Source: Streptomyces sp. G44
GTDB lineage: Bacteria; Actinomycetota; Actinomycetes; Streptomycetales; Streptomycetaceae
DNA length: 45,074 bases
NCBI RefSeq assembly: GCF_016905445.1
Contig: NZ_JAFEXF010000039.1
Span: 1-45,074, forward strand
Direction of reading: 5' to 3'
Positions 1 through 8,593 of this stretch are shown here, piece after piece; the first letter of the stretch is position 1, and every line of letters begins with the position of its first letter. A program made the translations under genes and the position numbers. Below the pieces are notes generated by a model. The model was not told the DNA's origin, searched no databases, and was given only the letters and a program-made list of their open reading frames with translations.

Positions 1-461
1 GGGGGGACGCGCGGGGGCGGCGCCCGCGGCGGCGGGGCGGGCGGGGGCCCCGGAGCGGGGGCGGGGGCGAGGGTCCCGCCCGGCCGCGACAGCCCCGCCC
101 GCACCAGTAGGACGAGCGTGAAGGCCCCCAGCACCGCCAGGCAGACGGAGAGCGGATCCGTCCCCATGCCCGCCGCCCCGCCCGGAGGGGACGGTTCCGG
201 GCGCAGCTCCCGGACCGCGTCCACGGCCGCTCCGGCGTGCGAGGCGGCGGCGGCGTGCGAGGCGGCGGCGGCGACCGCCGCATGCCCGGCTCCCTGCCCC
301 CCGCTCAAGGAGTGCTCCCCCGAGAAGTGCTCCGAGGAGCGCTGCCCCGAGGCGTGCTCCCCCGAGGGATGCCCCAACGTATGCATGGTGAAGATCCCGA
401 GGAGCAACGCGGCGAGCAGCAGCAACTGCCCGTACCCCGTGCGGTTCCTCGTCCTCGGCAT
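1..461 (-). CDS. DUF6153-type small membrane protein (partial, C-terminus outside window)
   Basis: The frame opens with ATG at 459-461 and runs off the left edge, giving 153 codons. A hydrophobic segment near residues 11-28 is followed by a His/Ser/Ala/Gly-rich stretch (about 29-80) with SGEH-like and AAAASH repeats. A second hydrophobic segment lies at about 102-121, and a Pro/Ala/Arg-rich tail follows. Short actinobacterial proteins with an N-terminal helix, a His-rich linker and a second helix are annotated DUF6153; their function is unknown. An AAAASH repeat is encoded by an 18-bp tandem duplication at 235-270. The gene diverges from the permease at 530 with a 68-bp shared promoter region. 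Family assignment is by resemblance. The low-complexity G-runs at 1-75 encode the Pro/Ala tail. Confidence 0.6.
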   Translation of the reverse strand, partial: MPRTRNRTGYGQLLLLAALLLGIFTMHTLGHPSGEHASGQRSSEHFSGEHSLSGGQGAGHAAVAAAASHAAAASHAGAAVDAVRELRPEPSPPGGAAGMGTDPLSVCLAVLGAFTLVLLVRAGLSRPGGTLAPAPAPGPPPAPPPRAPPPRVP

Positions 462-529
462 GGAGCCAACCCTACCCCCGCCGGGTATGGGGGGATGCGG
501 TCTCCCGTTCCTGCGTCGATCATGAACGC

Positions 530-1996
530 ATGACGACTACGGACGAACCGGAGCGGACCGGCGCCGGCACCCTCCCCGAGCCGGACCCCGCGATCCCCCG
601 GCAGTTCATCTCCTGGGTGACGCTCGCCTTCATGACCACCGCGTCCGTGGCCAGCCTCCGCCCGTCCCCCTCGATGGCCATCTACGGACTCGCGGCGGTC
701 TTCCTCTATCTGCTGCCCGCCGTGGTCTTCCTGCTCCCCACCGCCCTCGTCGGCGCCGAACTCGCCTCCGGATGGCCGGGCGGCATCTACCGGTGGGTGA
801 GCGAGGCGCTCGGCAAGCCCCTCGGGTTCGTCGCCGTCTGGTGCCAGTTCGCCATGACCATCGCGTACTACCCGAGCCTGCTCGCCTACGTCGCCTCGAC
901 GTTCGCCTACGTCATCGACCCCGGCCTCGCCGAGAACGGTCTCTACGTGGCGATCGTCATCGTCGTCATCTACTGGACGGGCGTGTGGATCACCTGCCGG
1001 GGCACCAGAACCGTCGCCGGGCTCTCCTCCCTCGGGCTGATCATCGGCACCCTCGTCCCCGGCGTCGTCCTCGTCGCCCTCGGCATCGTCTTCCTGGGGC
1101 AGGGCAACGCGTCCGCGGCGCCGATGAGCGCCGACCACTGGCTGCCGCCCTGGACGGGCCTCGCCAGCCTCGTCCTCATCGTCAACAACTTCCTCTCCTA
1201 CGCGGGCATGGAGATGAACGGCGTCCACGTGTCGTCGCTGCGCCACCCCCGGGCCGAGTACCCCCGCTCGATCTTCCTGGCCACCGGCCTCGTCCTGCTG
1301 ATCTTCATCCTTCCGGCCCTGGCCATCAGCTGGGTCATGCCGTCGGAGGACCTCAGCCTCACGGCCGGACTGATGCAGGCCTTCCAGGCGTTCTTCGACC
1401 ACTTCCACATCGGCTGGATGACGAAGGTCGTCGGCGTCATGCTCGTCATGGCGGCGCTCGGCGGCATGCTCACGTGGCTCGCGGGGCCCGCCAAGGGGCT
1501 CGTCGCGCTGTCCCGGCAGGAGGGCTATCTGCCGCCCGTCCTCCAGAAGTTCAACAAGGCGGGCGTCCCGCGGAACATCATGGTGGCCCAAGGCGTCGTC
1601 ACCACCCTGATCGGCGTCATGTACGCCTTCAGCGACGACGTGTCGAGCGCCTACTGGATGTTCTCCGTCGTCACCGTGCAGATCTACCTCATCGCCTACC
1701 TGCTGATGTTCGTCGCCGTCGTGCGGCTCCGGAAGTCGCAGCCGCACGTGCCGCGCGGCTTCGTGGTCCCCGCCGTGACCCTCGTCGCGGGCGTCGGCCT
1801 CGTCGCGTCGGTCCTCGCGCTCGCCATCGGCTTCGTGCCGCCCGACCAGTTCGGCAAGGGGCCGCTGTGGCGGTATCTGCTGATCGTCGGCGGCGGGCTG
1901 CTCGCCCTCGGCGTGCTGGCGCCCGCGGCCTTCCTCAAGTTCCGCAAGCCGGGGTGGATCCATCCGGACCACCGGCCGTCGCCCCCGGCGGCCTAG
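530..1996 (+). CDS. APC-superfamily amino-acid permease (glutamate:GABA antiporter-like)
   Basis: The 488-residue product is almost entirely hydrophobic, with about 12 predicted transmembrane helices. It resembles the APC-superfamily branch that contains GadC and YjeM-type carriers. The SYAGMEMNGVH stretch near residues 223-233 matches the conserved segment of the glutamate:GABA antiporter group. The segment LAGPAKGLVALSRQEGYLPP in the middle is also typical of APC carriers. It should exchange or import an amino acid or a decarboxylated amine across the cytoplasmic membrane; the substrate cannot be read from sequence. No gad decarboxylase gene is nearby. An ATG at 522 ends at once, so the ATG at 530 is the first usable start, but no strong Shine-Dalgarno sequence precedes it. 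The next gene starts one base after the stop codon, suggesting co-transcription. Confidence 0.85.
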   Translation: MTTTDEPERTGAGTLPEPDPAIPRQFISWVTLAFMTTASVASLRPSPSMAIYGLAAVFLYLLPAVVFLLPTALVGAELASGWPGGIYRWVSEALGKPLGFVAVWCQFAMTIAYYPSLLAYVASTFAYVIDPGLAENGLYVAIVIVVIYWTGVWITCRGTRTVAGLSSLGLIIGTLVPGVVLVALGIVFLGQGNASAAPMSADHWLPPWTGLASLVLIVNNFLSYAGMEMNGVHVSSLRHPRAEYPRSIFLATGLVLLIFILPALAISWVMPSEDLSLTAGLMQAFQAFFDHFHIGWMTKVVGVMLVMAALGGMLTWLAGPAKGLVALSRQEGYLPPVLQKFNKAGVPRNIMVAQGVVTTLIGVMYAFSDDVSSAYWMFSVVTVQIYLIAYLLMFVAVVRLRKSQPHVPRGFVVPAVTLVAGVGLVASVLALAIGFVPPDQFGKGPLWRYLLIVGGGLLALGVLAPAAFLKFRKPGWIHPDHRPSPPAA

Positions 1997-1997
1997 C

Positions 1998-2762
1998 ATG
2001 AGCCCCCCGAGCACCCCCTCGACGACGGCGGCCGCCCCCATGCGCTCACAGCCGACGCGACGGCGGCCCGGCGGCCCACGGCGGCCCCGCCCCGCCCTCT
2101 CGGGCCTCCTCCTGCTCGGCGCGCTCCTGTACACCACCTGGACGGCCGAGGCGTTCCTGCCGACCGGCCTGTCACCTCTCACGACGTACGTCAGTGAACT
2201 CGCCGCCGAGGACCAGCCGTACGGCACGTTCTTCCGCACCGCGGACCTCCTGGCGGGGCTCCTCGTCCTCACGGCGGCGGTGGGCGCCCTGGTGCGGCCG
2301 CCGCGCCGGGGGTGGACCACGGCGGGCTGGGCCGGACTCGCGCTGTACGGGGCCGCCACGGCCGTCGACTCCCGGCTGCCGCTGAGCTGCGCGCCGACCG
2401 CCGACGCCGCGTGCGCCGCGCGGGAGGCGGCGGGCACAGTCCCCTGGACGCACTCCGCGCACGCCGTCAGCAGCGCCCTCGCGATGGGCGGGGCCCTGCT
2501 CGGCATGGCGCTGCTCACCGTCGCGGCGCGGCGCGGTGCCGGGGAGTGGCCCGCCCTGGCCCGCACCGGCCCGGCCCTCGTCGGCCTCGAACTGGCCGCC
2601 ACCGCCTGGACGCTGGCCTCCGTCGCCGCGATCGAGGCGGGGCGCGGGGCGTGGGCGCTCGGGGCCGGGCAGCGGCTCCAAGTGCTGTTCATCGCCGTCT
2701 GGACCGTGGTCCTCGCGTGGTCCCTGGCCGCCGCCGCGCACCCCGCCGAGCGGCGCGGATGA
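1998..2762 (+). CDS. DUF998-type integral membrane protein
   Basis: 254 residues. A basic, Arg/Pro-rich N-terminus (about 1-32) is followed by roughly six hydrophobic segments. The first helix with FLPTGLSPLTTYVSELAA, then a loop and further helices, is the usual look of DUF998 proteins. These are small multi-pass membrane proteins of unknown function found in actinobacteria and archaea. The start at 1998 lies one base beyond the permease stop. An internal ATG at 2040 would shorten the basic leader and is possible. The stop codon TGA overlaps the ATG of the hydrolase downstream (ATGA at 2759-2762), so the two are probably translationally coupled. No catalytic motif is visible. Confidence 0.75.
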   Translation: MSPPSTPSTTAAAPMRSQPTRRRPGGPRRPRPALSGLLLLGALLYTTWTAEAFLPTGLSPLTTYVSELAAEDQPYGTFFRTADLLAGLLVLTAAVGALVRPPRRGWTTAGWAGLALYGAATAVDSRLPLSCAPTADAACAAREAAGTVPWTHSAHAVSSALAMGGALLGMALLTVAARRGAGEWPALARTGPALVGLELAATAWTLASVAAIEAGRGAWALGAGQRLQVLFIAVWTVVLAWSLAAAAHPAERRG

Positions 2763-3550
2763 CCTTCGTACGCGTCGGCGGAGTGCCGCACCACGTCGAG
2801 GTGACGGGGAGCGGGCCGGTGTGCGTGCTCAGCGCCGGGCTCGGGCTCGGCTGGTTCGACTGGGACCCGGTCGTGCCGCTGCTCGCGCCGCACCGGACCG
2901 TCGTCCGCTTCGACCGCCCCGGGCTCGGACTGAGCGGCCACGCGCGCGTGGCGCCCACGTTGCGGGGCGAGGCGGAGCGCGTCCTGCGGGTGCTGGACGC
3001 CGTGGGCCCCGGCGAGGCGCGGGCGACGGTGGTGGGGCACTCGCTCGCCGGGTTCCACGTGGAGGCGTTCGCGCGGCTGTATCCGCGGCGGACGTCGGGG
3101 CTCGTCCTGGTCGACTCCAGTGTGGAGGAGCGGCCACGGGTGCGGGTGCCTCGCGGGGCGCGGGTGGCGGGCACGCGCGCGTGCGGGGCGTCTCTGTGCG
3201 CGGCGGGGGTACCGCGGGCGGTGGGGCCCGCGCTGCGGAGGCTGGCGGCGCCGACTCCGTGGGCCGGGGTGTACGGGAGCGGGCGGGTGTGGCGGGCGGC
3301 GCTCATGGAGTACGCGACGTACGGCGACGTGGCGATCGAGCTGGCTCAGCTGCGGCGGGCCGCGCCGCTGCCCGGCGGGGTGCCGGTGACGGTGCTCGCC
3401 GCCCATGCGCGGGGCTCGGGGGAGTGGCTCGCCCGCCAGCGCAGGCTGGCCGACCGCCTCGGCGGGACCTTCCGGATCGCCGCGCCCTCGGGACACCTGG
3501 TGATGCGGGACCGTCCCGCGGACGTGGCGGCGGCGATCCTCGGCGCGTGA
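2759..3550 (+). CDS. Alpha/beta-fold hydrolase
   Basis: 263 residues starting at the ATG that overlaps the DUF998 stop. The order of motifs is that of alpha/beta hydrolases: oxyanion-loop region SAGLGLGWFDWDPV (about 25-38), FDRPGLGLSG (51-60), nucleophile elbow GHSLAG with Ser95, a candidate acid in LVLVDSS, and a C-terminal His in PSGHLVMRDRP. It should be a cytosolic serine hydrolase (esterase, lipase or haloperoxidase-like). The substrate is unknown. There is no signal peptide. Longer upstream frames are not used because they run through the DUF998 gene. It is the last gene of the rightward set; a palindrome and hairpin follow at 3560-3587. Confidence 0.82.
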   Translation: MTFVRVGGVPHHVEVTGSGPVCVLSAGLGLGWFDWDPVVPLLAPHRTVVRFDRPGLGLSGHARVAPTLRGEAERVLRVLDAVGPGEARATVVGHSLAGFHVEAFARLYPRRTSGLVLVDSSVEERPRVRVPRGARVAGTRACGASLCAAGVPRAVGPALRRLAAPTPWAGVYGSGRVWRAALMEYATYGDVAIELAQLRRAAPLPGGVPVTVLAAHARGSGEWLARQRRLADRLGGTFRIAAPSGHLVMRDRPADVAAAILGA

Positions 3551-3559
3551 CCGTCGACG

Positions 3560-3605
3560 AGGGGCGCGCCCCTTCCAGGGGCACGGGGAACTGCGCACTC
3601 AGCCC
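3560..3605. terminator. Palindrome plus hairpin with a streptomycete intergenic repeat, between convergent genes
   Basis: AGGGGCGCGCCCCT at 3560-3573 is a perfect 14-bp palindrome. It overlaps a second small hairpin (GCCCC, TTCCA loop, GGGGC). The following bases, GGGGCACGGGGAACTGCGCA, belong to the repeat family also seen at 17386-17660 and 24683-25060. The element lies between the convergent hydrolase and lacI genes and probably ends transcription from at least one side. There is no U-tract, as is usual in this genus. Confidence 0.5.
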
Positions 3606-3620
3606 CGCGGCCCGCGGTTG

Positions 3621-3671
3621 CCGCACCGCTCTGCCCCCGCGGCACGTCGTCACCGCACCGCTCTGCCCCCG
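3621..3671. repeat. 19-bp direct repeat, two copies, 32-bp period
   Basis: CCGCACCGCTCTGCCCCCG occurs at 3621-3639 and again at 3653-3671. It sits in the spacer between the convergent hydrolase and lacI genes. No coding or regulatory role is evident. Confidence 0.7.
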
Positions 3672-3694
3672 TGGCCCGCAGCCACTGCCACCGC

Positions 3695-4753
3695 TCAGCC
3701 GCCCGCAGGCCCCCGCACCGCCCGCACACTCTCCCGGACGACGATGTGCGTGCCCAGCACATGCCGTTCCTGGCCCGTGCGCGGCGCGCCGGACAGGGCG
3801 CGGCGCACCGCCGTGCGGCCCATCTCCTCGGCGGGGATGTGGACGGTCGTCAGGCCGGGAGTGATGTCCCCGGCCACGGGGTCGTCGTTGTAGCCCACCA
3901 CCGACATGTCCCGCGGCACCCGCAGCCCGTACTCCCGCAGCGCGGTGATCGCCGCCGCCGCGGCCCGGTCGTCGCCCGCGAAGACCGCCGTGAAGTCCGG
4001 TGTGCCGTCCGCCCGCTCCAGCAGGTCCCGCATCGCCCGGTAGCCGTGGTTCTGCCCGAAGCCGACGCCGTGGAGCAGGGCCTCGTCGCGCTCCACCCCG
4101 TGGTCGGCGAGCGCCCGGAGGTAGCCGGCGAGGCGGTCCTCGCCCGTGGTGTTCCCCGGCTGGTAGCCGATCAGGGCGATCCGCCGGTGGCCGGCGCCCA
4201 GGAGGTGGCTGGTGACGGCGTGGGCGCCCGCCTCGTTGTCGTACTCGACGACCAGCGCGGGCACGTCGTGCGCCGGCGCGGGGCGGCCGCACAGGACGAG
4301 CCGGGAGCCCGCCGCCGCGAGCACCTCGGCGTAGCGCGCCATCCGCCGGCGGTACTCGTCGTCCTGGGTGACGCCGCCCACCAGCACCACGGCCTCGGCG
4401 GCCTGTTCGCGCATCATCTGGACCAGGGCCAGCTCGCGGGCCGTGTCGCTGCCCGTGGAGGCGACGAGGGTGAGCCGGCCGTGCTGGGCGGCCTCCATCT
4501 CCACGCCCTGGGCGACCTGCGCGTAGAAGGCGCCCACCACGTCCAGCATGAGCACGGCTATCGTCTTGCGCCCGGCGCCCGCCAACGCGCGCGCGTGCGC
4601 GTTGGCGACGTAGTCCAGGTCCTTGACGGCCCGCAGCACCTTCGCGCGCGAGGCCGTGGACGTCGGGTAGTTGCCCGCCAGGACCCGCGAGACGGTCGCC
4701 ACCGACACGCCCGCGCGCGCGGCCACGTCGCGGATGGTGACCCGCTCTCCCAT
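3695..4753 (-). CDS. LacI-family transcriptional regulator of the adjacent sugar ABC transporter
   Basis: 352 residues from the ATG at 4751-4753, which has GGGAG about six bases upstream; longer starts add 18 basic residues with no ribosome site. The N-terminus is the LacI helix-turn-helix: TIRDVAARAGVSVATVSRVL (about residues 5-24) followed by the hinge helix. A periplasmic-binding-type effector domain follows. The VATVSRV recognition helix is the type that binds palindromes with a central CG, and GTAACCGGTTAC lies in the divergent promoter region at 8564-8575. The gene is last in the leftward order permease, permease, binding protein, regulator. It probably represses the transporter and responds to the imported sugar. 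Effector identity is unknown. Confidence 0.9.
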   Translation of the reverse strand: MGERVTIRDVAARAGVSVATVSRVLAGNYPTSTASRAKVLRAVKDLDYVANAHARALAGAGRKTIAVLMLDVVGAFYAQVAQGVEMEAAQHGRLTLVASTGSDTARELALVQMMREQAAEAVVLVGGVTQDDEYRRRMARYAEVLAAAGSRLVLCGRPAPAHDVPALVVEYDNEAGAHAVTSHLLGAGHRRIALIGYQPGNTTGEDRLAGYLRALADHGVERDEALLHGVGFGQNHGYRAMRDLLERADGTPDFTAVFAGDDRAAAAAITALREYGLRVPRDMSVVGYNDDPVAGDITPGLTTVHIPAEEMGRTAVRRALSGAPRTGQERHVLGTHIVVRESVRAVRGPAGG

Positions 4754-4826
4754 GTGTCTCCCTCGCCTGGCGACCATCCGGCGCCCTCGCCGCCCCGGAC
4801 CCATCATCCCGCGCCCCGCCCCCGGT

Positions 4827-6485
4827 TCAGTGCGCGGCCTCGTACTCCTCCAGGAACTCCTCGGCGGACCGCTCGCCGCCCTGGGAGCGCCACTTCTTGT
4901 AGACGCCGTCCCAGTCGGAGAGCTTCTTGCGCCCGGCGACGACCGCCGTGACGCCGTCCGTGATGATCTGGTCCATCGTGGCGCTCTGCCGGTTGTATGT
5001 GTCCGACATCAGGCCCCAGTGGTCGTCCGGGACCAGCAGCGGCACGACCTTCCGCTGCCAGGCGTGCAGCCGTTTCGTGAGGTCGGGGAAGCCCGGGCAG
5101 TACAGCGGCTGGGGCGCGTCCATGAGGTAGGGGAAGGGCAGGTTGGTGCGGGAGTCGACGAGGCCCAGCCCGGTGGCGACCGGGTCGCCCGCCTTGTCGT
5201 ACCGGAAGTGGGTGCCCTCGACGCCGTAGTGCGTCAGCTCGTACTCCTTGGTGCCGAACGGCGAGGCGAGCCAGTTCAGTACGCGCAGCATCAGCCTGAC
5301 GCGCTCCTTGGAGGCCTTCTTGATGACGGTGTAGCCGAAGCAGCCGCGATTCTGCTGGTAGACGGGGGTTCCCCCGCCGACTCCGCTGACCGTGTACGGC
5401 TCGGCGACGTCGAGCGTGAACTCGCCCTTGATCCCCTGGGCGTTGGAGACGGCGGCGCCCCAGCCGTCCGTCATCGAGCGGACCGTGCCGTTGTGGAACT
5501 GCGTCTTCAGGTCCACCTGGGAGATCGAGGTGGCGTCGGGGTTGTACGAGCCGTCCTGGCGCAGCCGGGCCATGTACTCCAGGGCGGCCTTGAACGCGTC
5601 GGTCCCGTACATGTCGGTGACCTTGCCGTCCTTGATCCGCCACTGGTTGGGCGCGCCGTGCCACATCGCGTGGTAGAGGTGGCCGAAGCAGCCCACCGTG
5701 GACGCGCCGAGGGCGAACCGCCTGCCCCCGGTGGCCTCCTTCGCCATCGCGCGGAAGTCGGGGGCGGACATGCCGGGCCGGTAGCCGGCCCTGTCGAAGG
5801 CCTCGCGGTCGATGAACATGGCGCCCTGCACCTTGGCGCGCTCGACCGGCACTCCGTAGATGCGCCCGGCGATGCGGCCCATGCCCTCCCACGCGTACGT
5901 CGGGATGCCGGCGAGGTGGGGGTAGTCCTGGACGGCGTCGCCGGACAGGTGCTCGCTCAGGTCGGCGCAGCGCGCCTTCACGAACTGCGACTCCCTGGGC
6001 AGCACGTACCCGCCACCGAAGTTGATCATGTCGGGCAGGTCGTCGCCCGACATCAGCGTGGCCATCTTGGCGCGGAAATCCGCGTCGGGCACGACGGTGA
6101 ACTCGATCTCCACGCCCAGGGCGTCGTTCACCGCCTGCCAGTACGCGTTGCGGCCGACCGGCTTCGGAGGCGTGCCGTAGGTGATGGTCAGGACCTTGAT
6201 CCGCTGCTTGCCGTCGCCCGGCTTCTCGGTCGTCGCCCGGACGAGCTTCTCGGGGTACTTCGTGTACCCGGCCTGGACGCCCTCCTCGGTCGGCGCCAGG
6301 TCGGGGGCGGGGCCGTCGGCGGGTGTGTACGCGGGCCAGGGCACCGCCTTCTTGCCCGCGTTGGAGACGTTGCCGCCGCCGGCGCCGGTCGAGCAGGCGG
6401 TGAGGACGGACGGGGCGGCCACGGCGGCGCCGCCGACGGCCATGGAGCGCAGCAGGGTGCGCCGTGACATCGAGGATCCGGACAC
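4827..6485 (-). CDS. Extracellular solute-binding lipoprotein of a carbohydrate ABC transporter (LplA/YtcQ-like)
   Basis: 552 residues, longer than the 420-450 typical of simple sugar-binding proteins and in the range of the LplA/YtcQ group that binds complex oligosaccharides. The N-terminus carries SRRTLLRS, a twin-arginine-like signal. A lipobox SVLTAC places the lipidated Cys at about residue 31, so the mature protein should be anchored outside the membrane. The start used is GTG at 6483-6485 with AAGGG upstream; ATG at 6470 is an alternative. The gene lies 37 bp downstream of the second permease and 73 bp upstream of the lacI start. No ATPase gene is in the cluster, so energising is presumably by a shared MsiK-like ATPase elsewhere (inference from Streptomyces practice). 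Confidence 0.88.
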   Translation of the reverse strand: MSGSSMSRRTLLRSMAVGGAAVAAPSVLTACSTGAGGGNVSNAGKKAVPWPAYTPADGPAPDLAPTEEGVQAGYTKYPEKLVRATTEKPGDGKQRIKVLTITYGTPPKPVGRNAYWQAVNDALGVEIEFTVVPDADFRAKMATLMSGDDLPDMINFGGGYVLPRESQFVKARCADLSEHLSGDAVQDYPHLAGIPTYAWEGMGRIAGRIYGVPVERAKVQGAMFIDREAFDRAGYRPGMSAPDFRAMAKEATGGRRFALGASTVGCFGHLYHAMWHGAPNQWRIKDGKVTDMYGTDAFKAALEYMARLRQDGSYNPDATSISQVDLKTQFHNGTVRSMTDGWGAAVSNAQGIKGEFTLDVAEPYTVSGVGGGTPVYQQNRGCFGYTVIKKASKERVRLMLRVLNWLASPFGTKEYELTHYGVEGTHFRYDKAGDPVATGLGLVDSRTNLPFPYLMDAPQPLYCPGFPDLTKRLHAWQRKVVPLLVPDDHWGLMSDTYNRQSATMDQIITDGVTAVVAGRKKLSDWDGVYKKWRSQGGERSAEEFLEEYEAAH

Positions 6486-6522
6486 AGGGATGAGCCCTTC
6501 TGTACGACGGTGAACACGGGGG

Positions 6523-7443
6523 TCAGCTCTTGATGGCGCCGGTGAGCACGCCCTTGGTGAAGTACCTCTGGAGGAAGGGGTAGACGAGCAGGACCGGCAC
6601 GGTGGCGATCACCAGGACGGCCATCTGCGTCGTCTGCGGGGCGGAGACCATCCCGGCCTCGCTCAGGCCCGTGTCGGCGATCTGCGAGCCGCCGATGACG
6701 TACGTACGGAGCACCTGGGAGAGCGGCCAGTGGTCCGACTCCATGTAGATCGAGGCATGGAACCAGGCGTTCCAGTAGCTCACCGCGTAGAAGAGGGAGA
6801 CCACGGCGAGGGCGGCCCTGGAGAGCGGGAGCACGATGCGCCACAGGATGTGCCAGTCTCCGGCGCCGTCGAGCCGGGCCGCCTCGTACAGCTCCTCCGG
6901 AATGCCCTGGAAGAAGCCGCGCAGCACGATCAGATTGAAGACGTTGATGAGTACGGGGGCGACGAGCGCGGCATACGTGTCCAGCATCCCCATGCCTTTG
7001 ACCAGCAGGAACGCGGGGATCATGCCGGGCGGGAAGAGGAACGTGAAGAGGATGAGCAGCAGGACGGGCCTGCCGCCGAAGACGCCGGGGCGGGCGAGGG
7101 CGTAGGCGAGGAAGGTGGTGCACGCCAGGGAGAACAGCGTGCCCGCGACGGTGAGGGCCACGCTCACGCCCAGCGCCTTGGTGACGATGCCGCCGCTGAG
7201 GATGGTGCGGTAGGCGCGCAGCGTCGGGTCGCTCGGCCACAGCACCCAGCCGCCGTTGTCCACGACCTCGCGGTTGGAGGCCAGCGAGGTCGAGACGATG
7301 ACGACGAAGGGGATCAGGACGAGCCCGAGCACGATCACGACCGCGACGGCCTTGGCGGCCTTGGTCGCGAACCGCGGCTCCTCCATCCAGGCGGGCCGAG
7401 CGCTCCGGTCGGCGCGGGCCTGCTGCTTCGGGGCGCGGCTCAC
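6523..7443 (-). CDS. Carbohydrate ABC transporter permease (MalG/LplC-type)
   Basis: 306 residues starting with GTG at 7441-7443. The GTG overlaps the TGA of the preceding permease (GTGA), a sign of translational coupling. About six transmembrane helices are visible. The cytoplasmic EAA loop reads EELYEAARLDGAGDWHILWR (about residues 178-197), with the conserved EAA and G that contact the ATPase. A basic, Gln-rich N-terminal tail precedes the first helix. With the partner permease it should form the channel for the sugar delivered by the lipoprotein encoded next. Substrate not readable. Confidence 0.9.
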   Translation of the reverse strand: MSRAPKQQARADRSARPAWMEEPRFATKAAKAVAVVIVLGLVLIPFVVIVSTSLASNREVVDNGGWVLWPSDPTLRAYRTILSGGIVTKALGVSVALTVAGTLFSLACTTFLAYALARPGVFGGRPVLLLILFTFLFPPGMIPAFLLVKGMGMLDTYAALVAPVLINVFNLIVLRGFFQGIPEELYEAARLDGAGDWHILWRIVLPLSRAALAVVSLFYAVSYWNAWFHASIYMESDHWPLSQVLRTYVIGGSQIADTGLSEAGMVSAPQTTQMAVLVIATVPVLLVYPFLQRYFTKGVLTGAIKS

Positions 7444-8435
7444 TTGTAGACCCCCTGCTCGCCGAGCCGGTGGGCGATCCGGTTGGCGGCGAAGACGAGC
7501 GCCGCGCCGACGACGCCCTTGAAGAGACCGGCGGCCGCCGCGTATCCGGTGTCACCGCCGACGATGCCCTGCCAGAACACGAAGGTGTCGAGGACCTCAC
7601 CGACCTCCGGGCCGACCGACTGCCGTTGCAGCAGCATCTGTTCGAAGCCGACGGAGAGGATGTCGCCGAGCCGCATGATCAGCAGCAGGACGACGATGGG
7701 CCGGATGCCGGGCAGCGTCACGTGCCAGAAGCGGCGCCACGGACCGGCCCCGTCGATCGCCGACGCCTCGTACAACTGCTCGTCGACCTGCATGAGCGCG
7801 GCGAGGAAGATGATGGTCCCCCACCCGGCGTCCTTCCAGATCACCTCGAACACGACGAGCGGCTTGTAGGCGTCCGGGTTGCCGATGATGTCGACGGTGT
7901 GCAGCCCGGCGTCGCTCAGGAAGGTGTTCAGCAGGCCCGTGTCGCTGAGCACTTGCTGGAAGAGGGCGACCACGACGACCCACGACAGGAAGTGCGGCAG
8001 ATAGATCACGGACTGCGTGAAGCGGCGCAGCAGGTCCGAGGTCAGGCTGTGCAGGAGCAGGGCGAGAGCGAGCGGTGCGGGGAAGAAGAAGACGAGCTGG
8101 AGCACGGCGATGAACAGGGTGTTCCACGTCGCGTGCCAGAAGTCCGGATCGCCGAACATCCGCTCGAAGTTCGCGGTGCCGACCCAGGGGCTGGCCCACA
8201 GGCCGTCGAAGGGGACGTACTCCTTGAAGGCCACCGCGTTGGCGATGAAGGCGCCGTAGTGGAAGACCAGGAAGTACGCCAGTCCCGGCGCCATGAGGAG
8301 GACCAGGAAGCGGGTGCGCCGAAACCGTTTCCACAGCTCGCCGTGGCCTGATATCGCCTTACTCGTCCCGTTGTCATGCCTGCCGGGCGGCTTCGCCGCC
8401 TCGGTTTCCGCCCGGTCCTTCGTCACCGTCGGCAC
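7440..8435 (-). CDS. Carbohydrate ABC transporter permease (MalF/LplB-type)
   Basis: 331 residues from the GTG at 8433-8435, preceded by GGAGGA at a good distance. An upstream extension to 8609 would run through the operator region and is rejected. A hydrophilic N-terminal 50 residues is followed by six helices. The EAA loop is EQLYEASAIDGAGPWRRFWH, with the conserved EAS/A, DGA and G. The family is the LplB-type sugar permease. It is first in a leftward operon (permease, permease, binding protein, LacI regulator). Its promoter should lie in 8436-8593, opposite that of the hydroxyacid dehydrogenase. Confidence 0.9.
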   Translation of the reverse strand: MPTVTKDRAETEAAKPPGRHDNGTSKAISGHGELWKRFRRTRFLVLLMAPGLAYFLVFHYGAFIANAVAFKEYVPFDGLWASPWVGTANFERMFGDPDFWHATWNTLFIAVLQLVFFFPAPLALALLLHSLTSDLLRRFTQSVIYLPHFLSWVVVVALFQQVLSDTGLLNTFLSDAGLHTVDIIGNPDAYKPLVVFEVIWKDAGWGTIIFLAALMQVDEQLYEASAIDGAGPWRRFWHVTLPGIRPIVVLLLIMRLGDILSVGFEQMLLQRQSVGPEVGEVLDTFVFWQGIVGGDTGYAAAAGLFKGVVGAALVFAANRIAHRLGEQGVYK

Positions 8436-8473
8436 GGCAACTCCTCCGTCGTCGGAATAAGGTGCCCGGAATC

Positions 8474-8485
8474 TAAAGCGGTTAC
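8474..8485. promoter_or_regulatory. Degenerate second operator-like site
   Basis: TAAAGCGGTTAC matches 9 of 12 positions of the palindrome at 8564-8575, including the intact half-site GGTTAC. It lies 39 bp before the start of the permease operon. It may be a weaker LacI-family site, or chance. Confidence 0.35.
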
Positions 8486-8563
8486 TGTTCTCGGTCAACC
8501 CCCTTTGGCGGTACGTCTCTTGACCGGTCTCACCCCTTGGTCCTAGCCTCCAGGCGCTGATGG

Positions 8564-8575
8564 GTAACCGGTTAC
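8564..8575. promoter_or_regulatory. Perfect 12-bp palindrome, candidate operator of the LacI-family regulator at 3695-4753
   Basis: GTAACCGGTTAC is its own reverse complement and has the central CG typical of LacI/GalR operators. It lies 18 bp before the GTG of the hydroxyacid dehydrogenase and about 130 bp before the start of the transporter operon. From there one repressor could control both directions. The link to the regulator is inferred from position and from its recognition helix. Confidence 0.6.
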
Positions 8576-8593
8576 TACGAGGGACGGTCACGC

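Noticed and set aside
305..3598. 1097-codon open frame on the minus strand
   Set aside because: It is antisense to the permease, DUF998 and hydrolase genes, is Arg/Pro/Gly-rich and has no domain features. Long empty frames are usual opposite GC-rich genes.
4754..4807. Extended N-terminus of the LacI regulator starting at 4807
   Set aside because: It adds 18 Arg/Gly residues before the helix-turn-helix and has no ribosome site, whereas the ATG at 4753 has GGGAG.
8319..8333. GAAACCGTTTCC as another LacI-type operator
   Set aside because: It lies inside the coding region of the first permease and is only a partial palindrome; kept out for lack of support.
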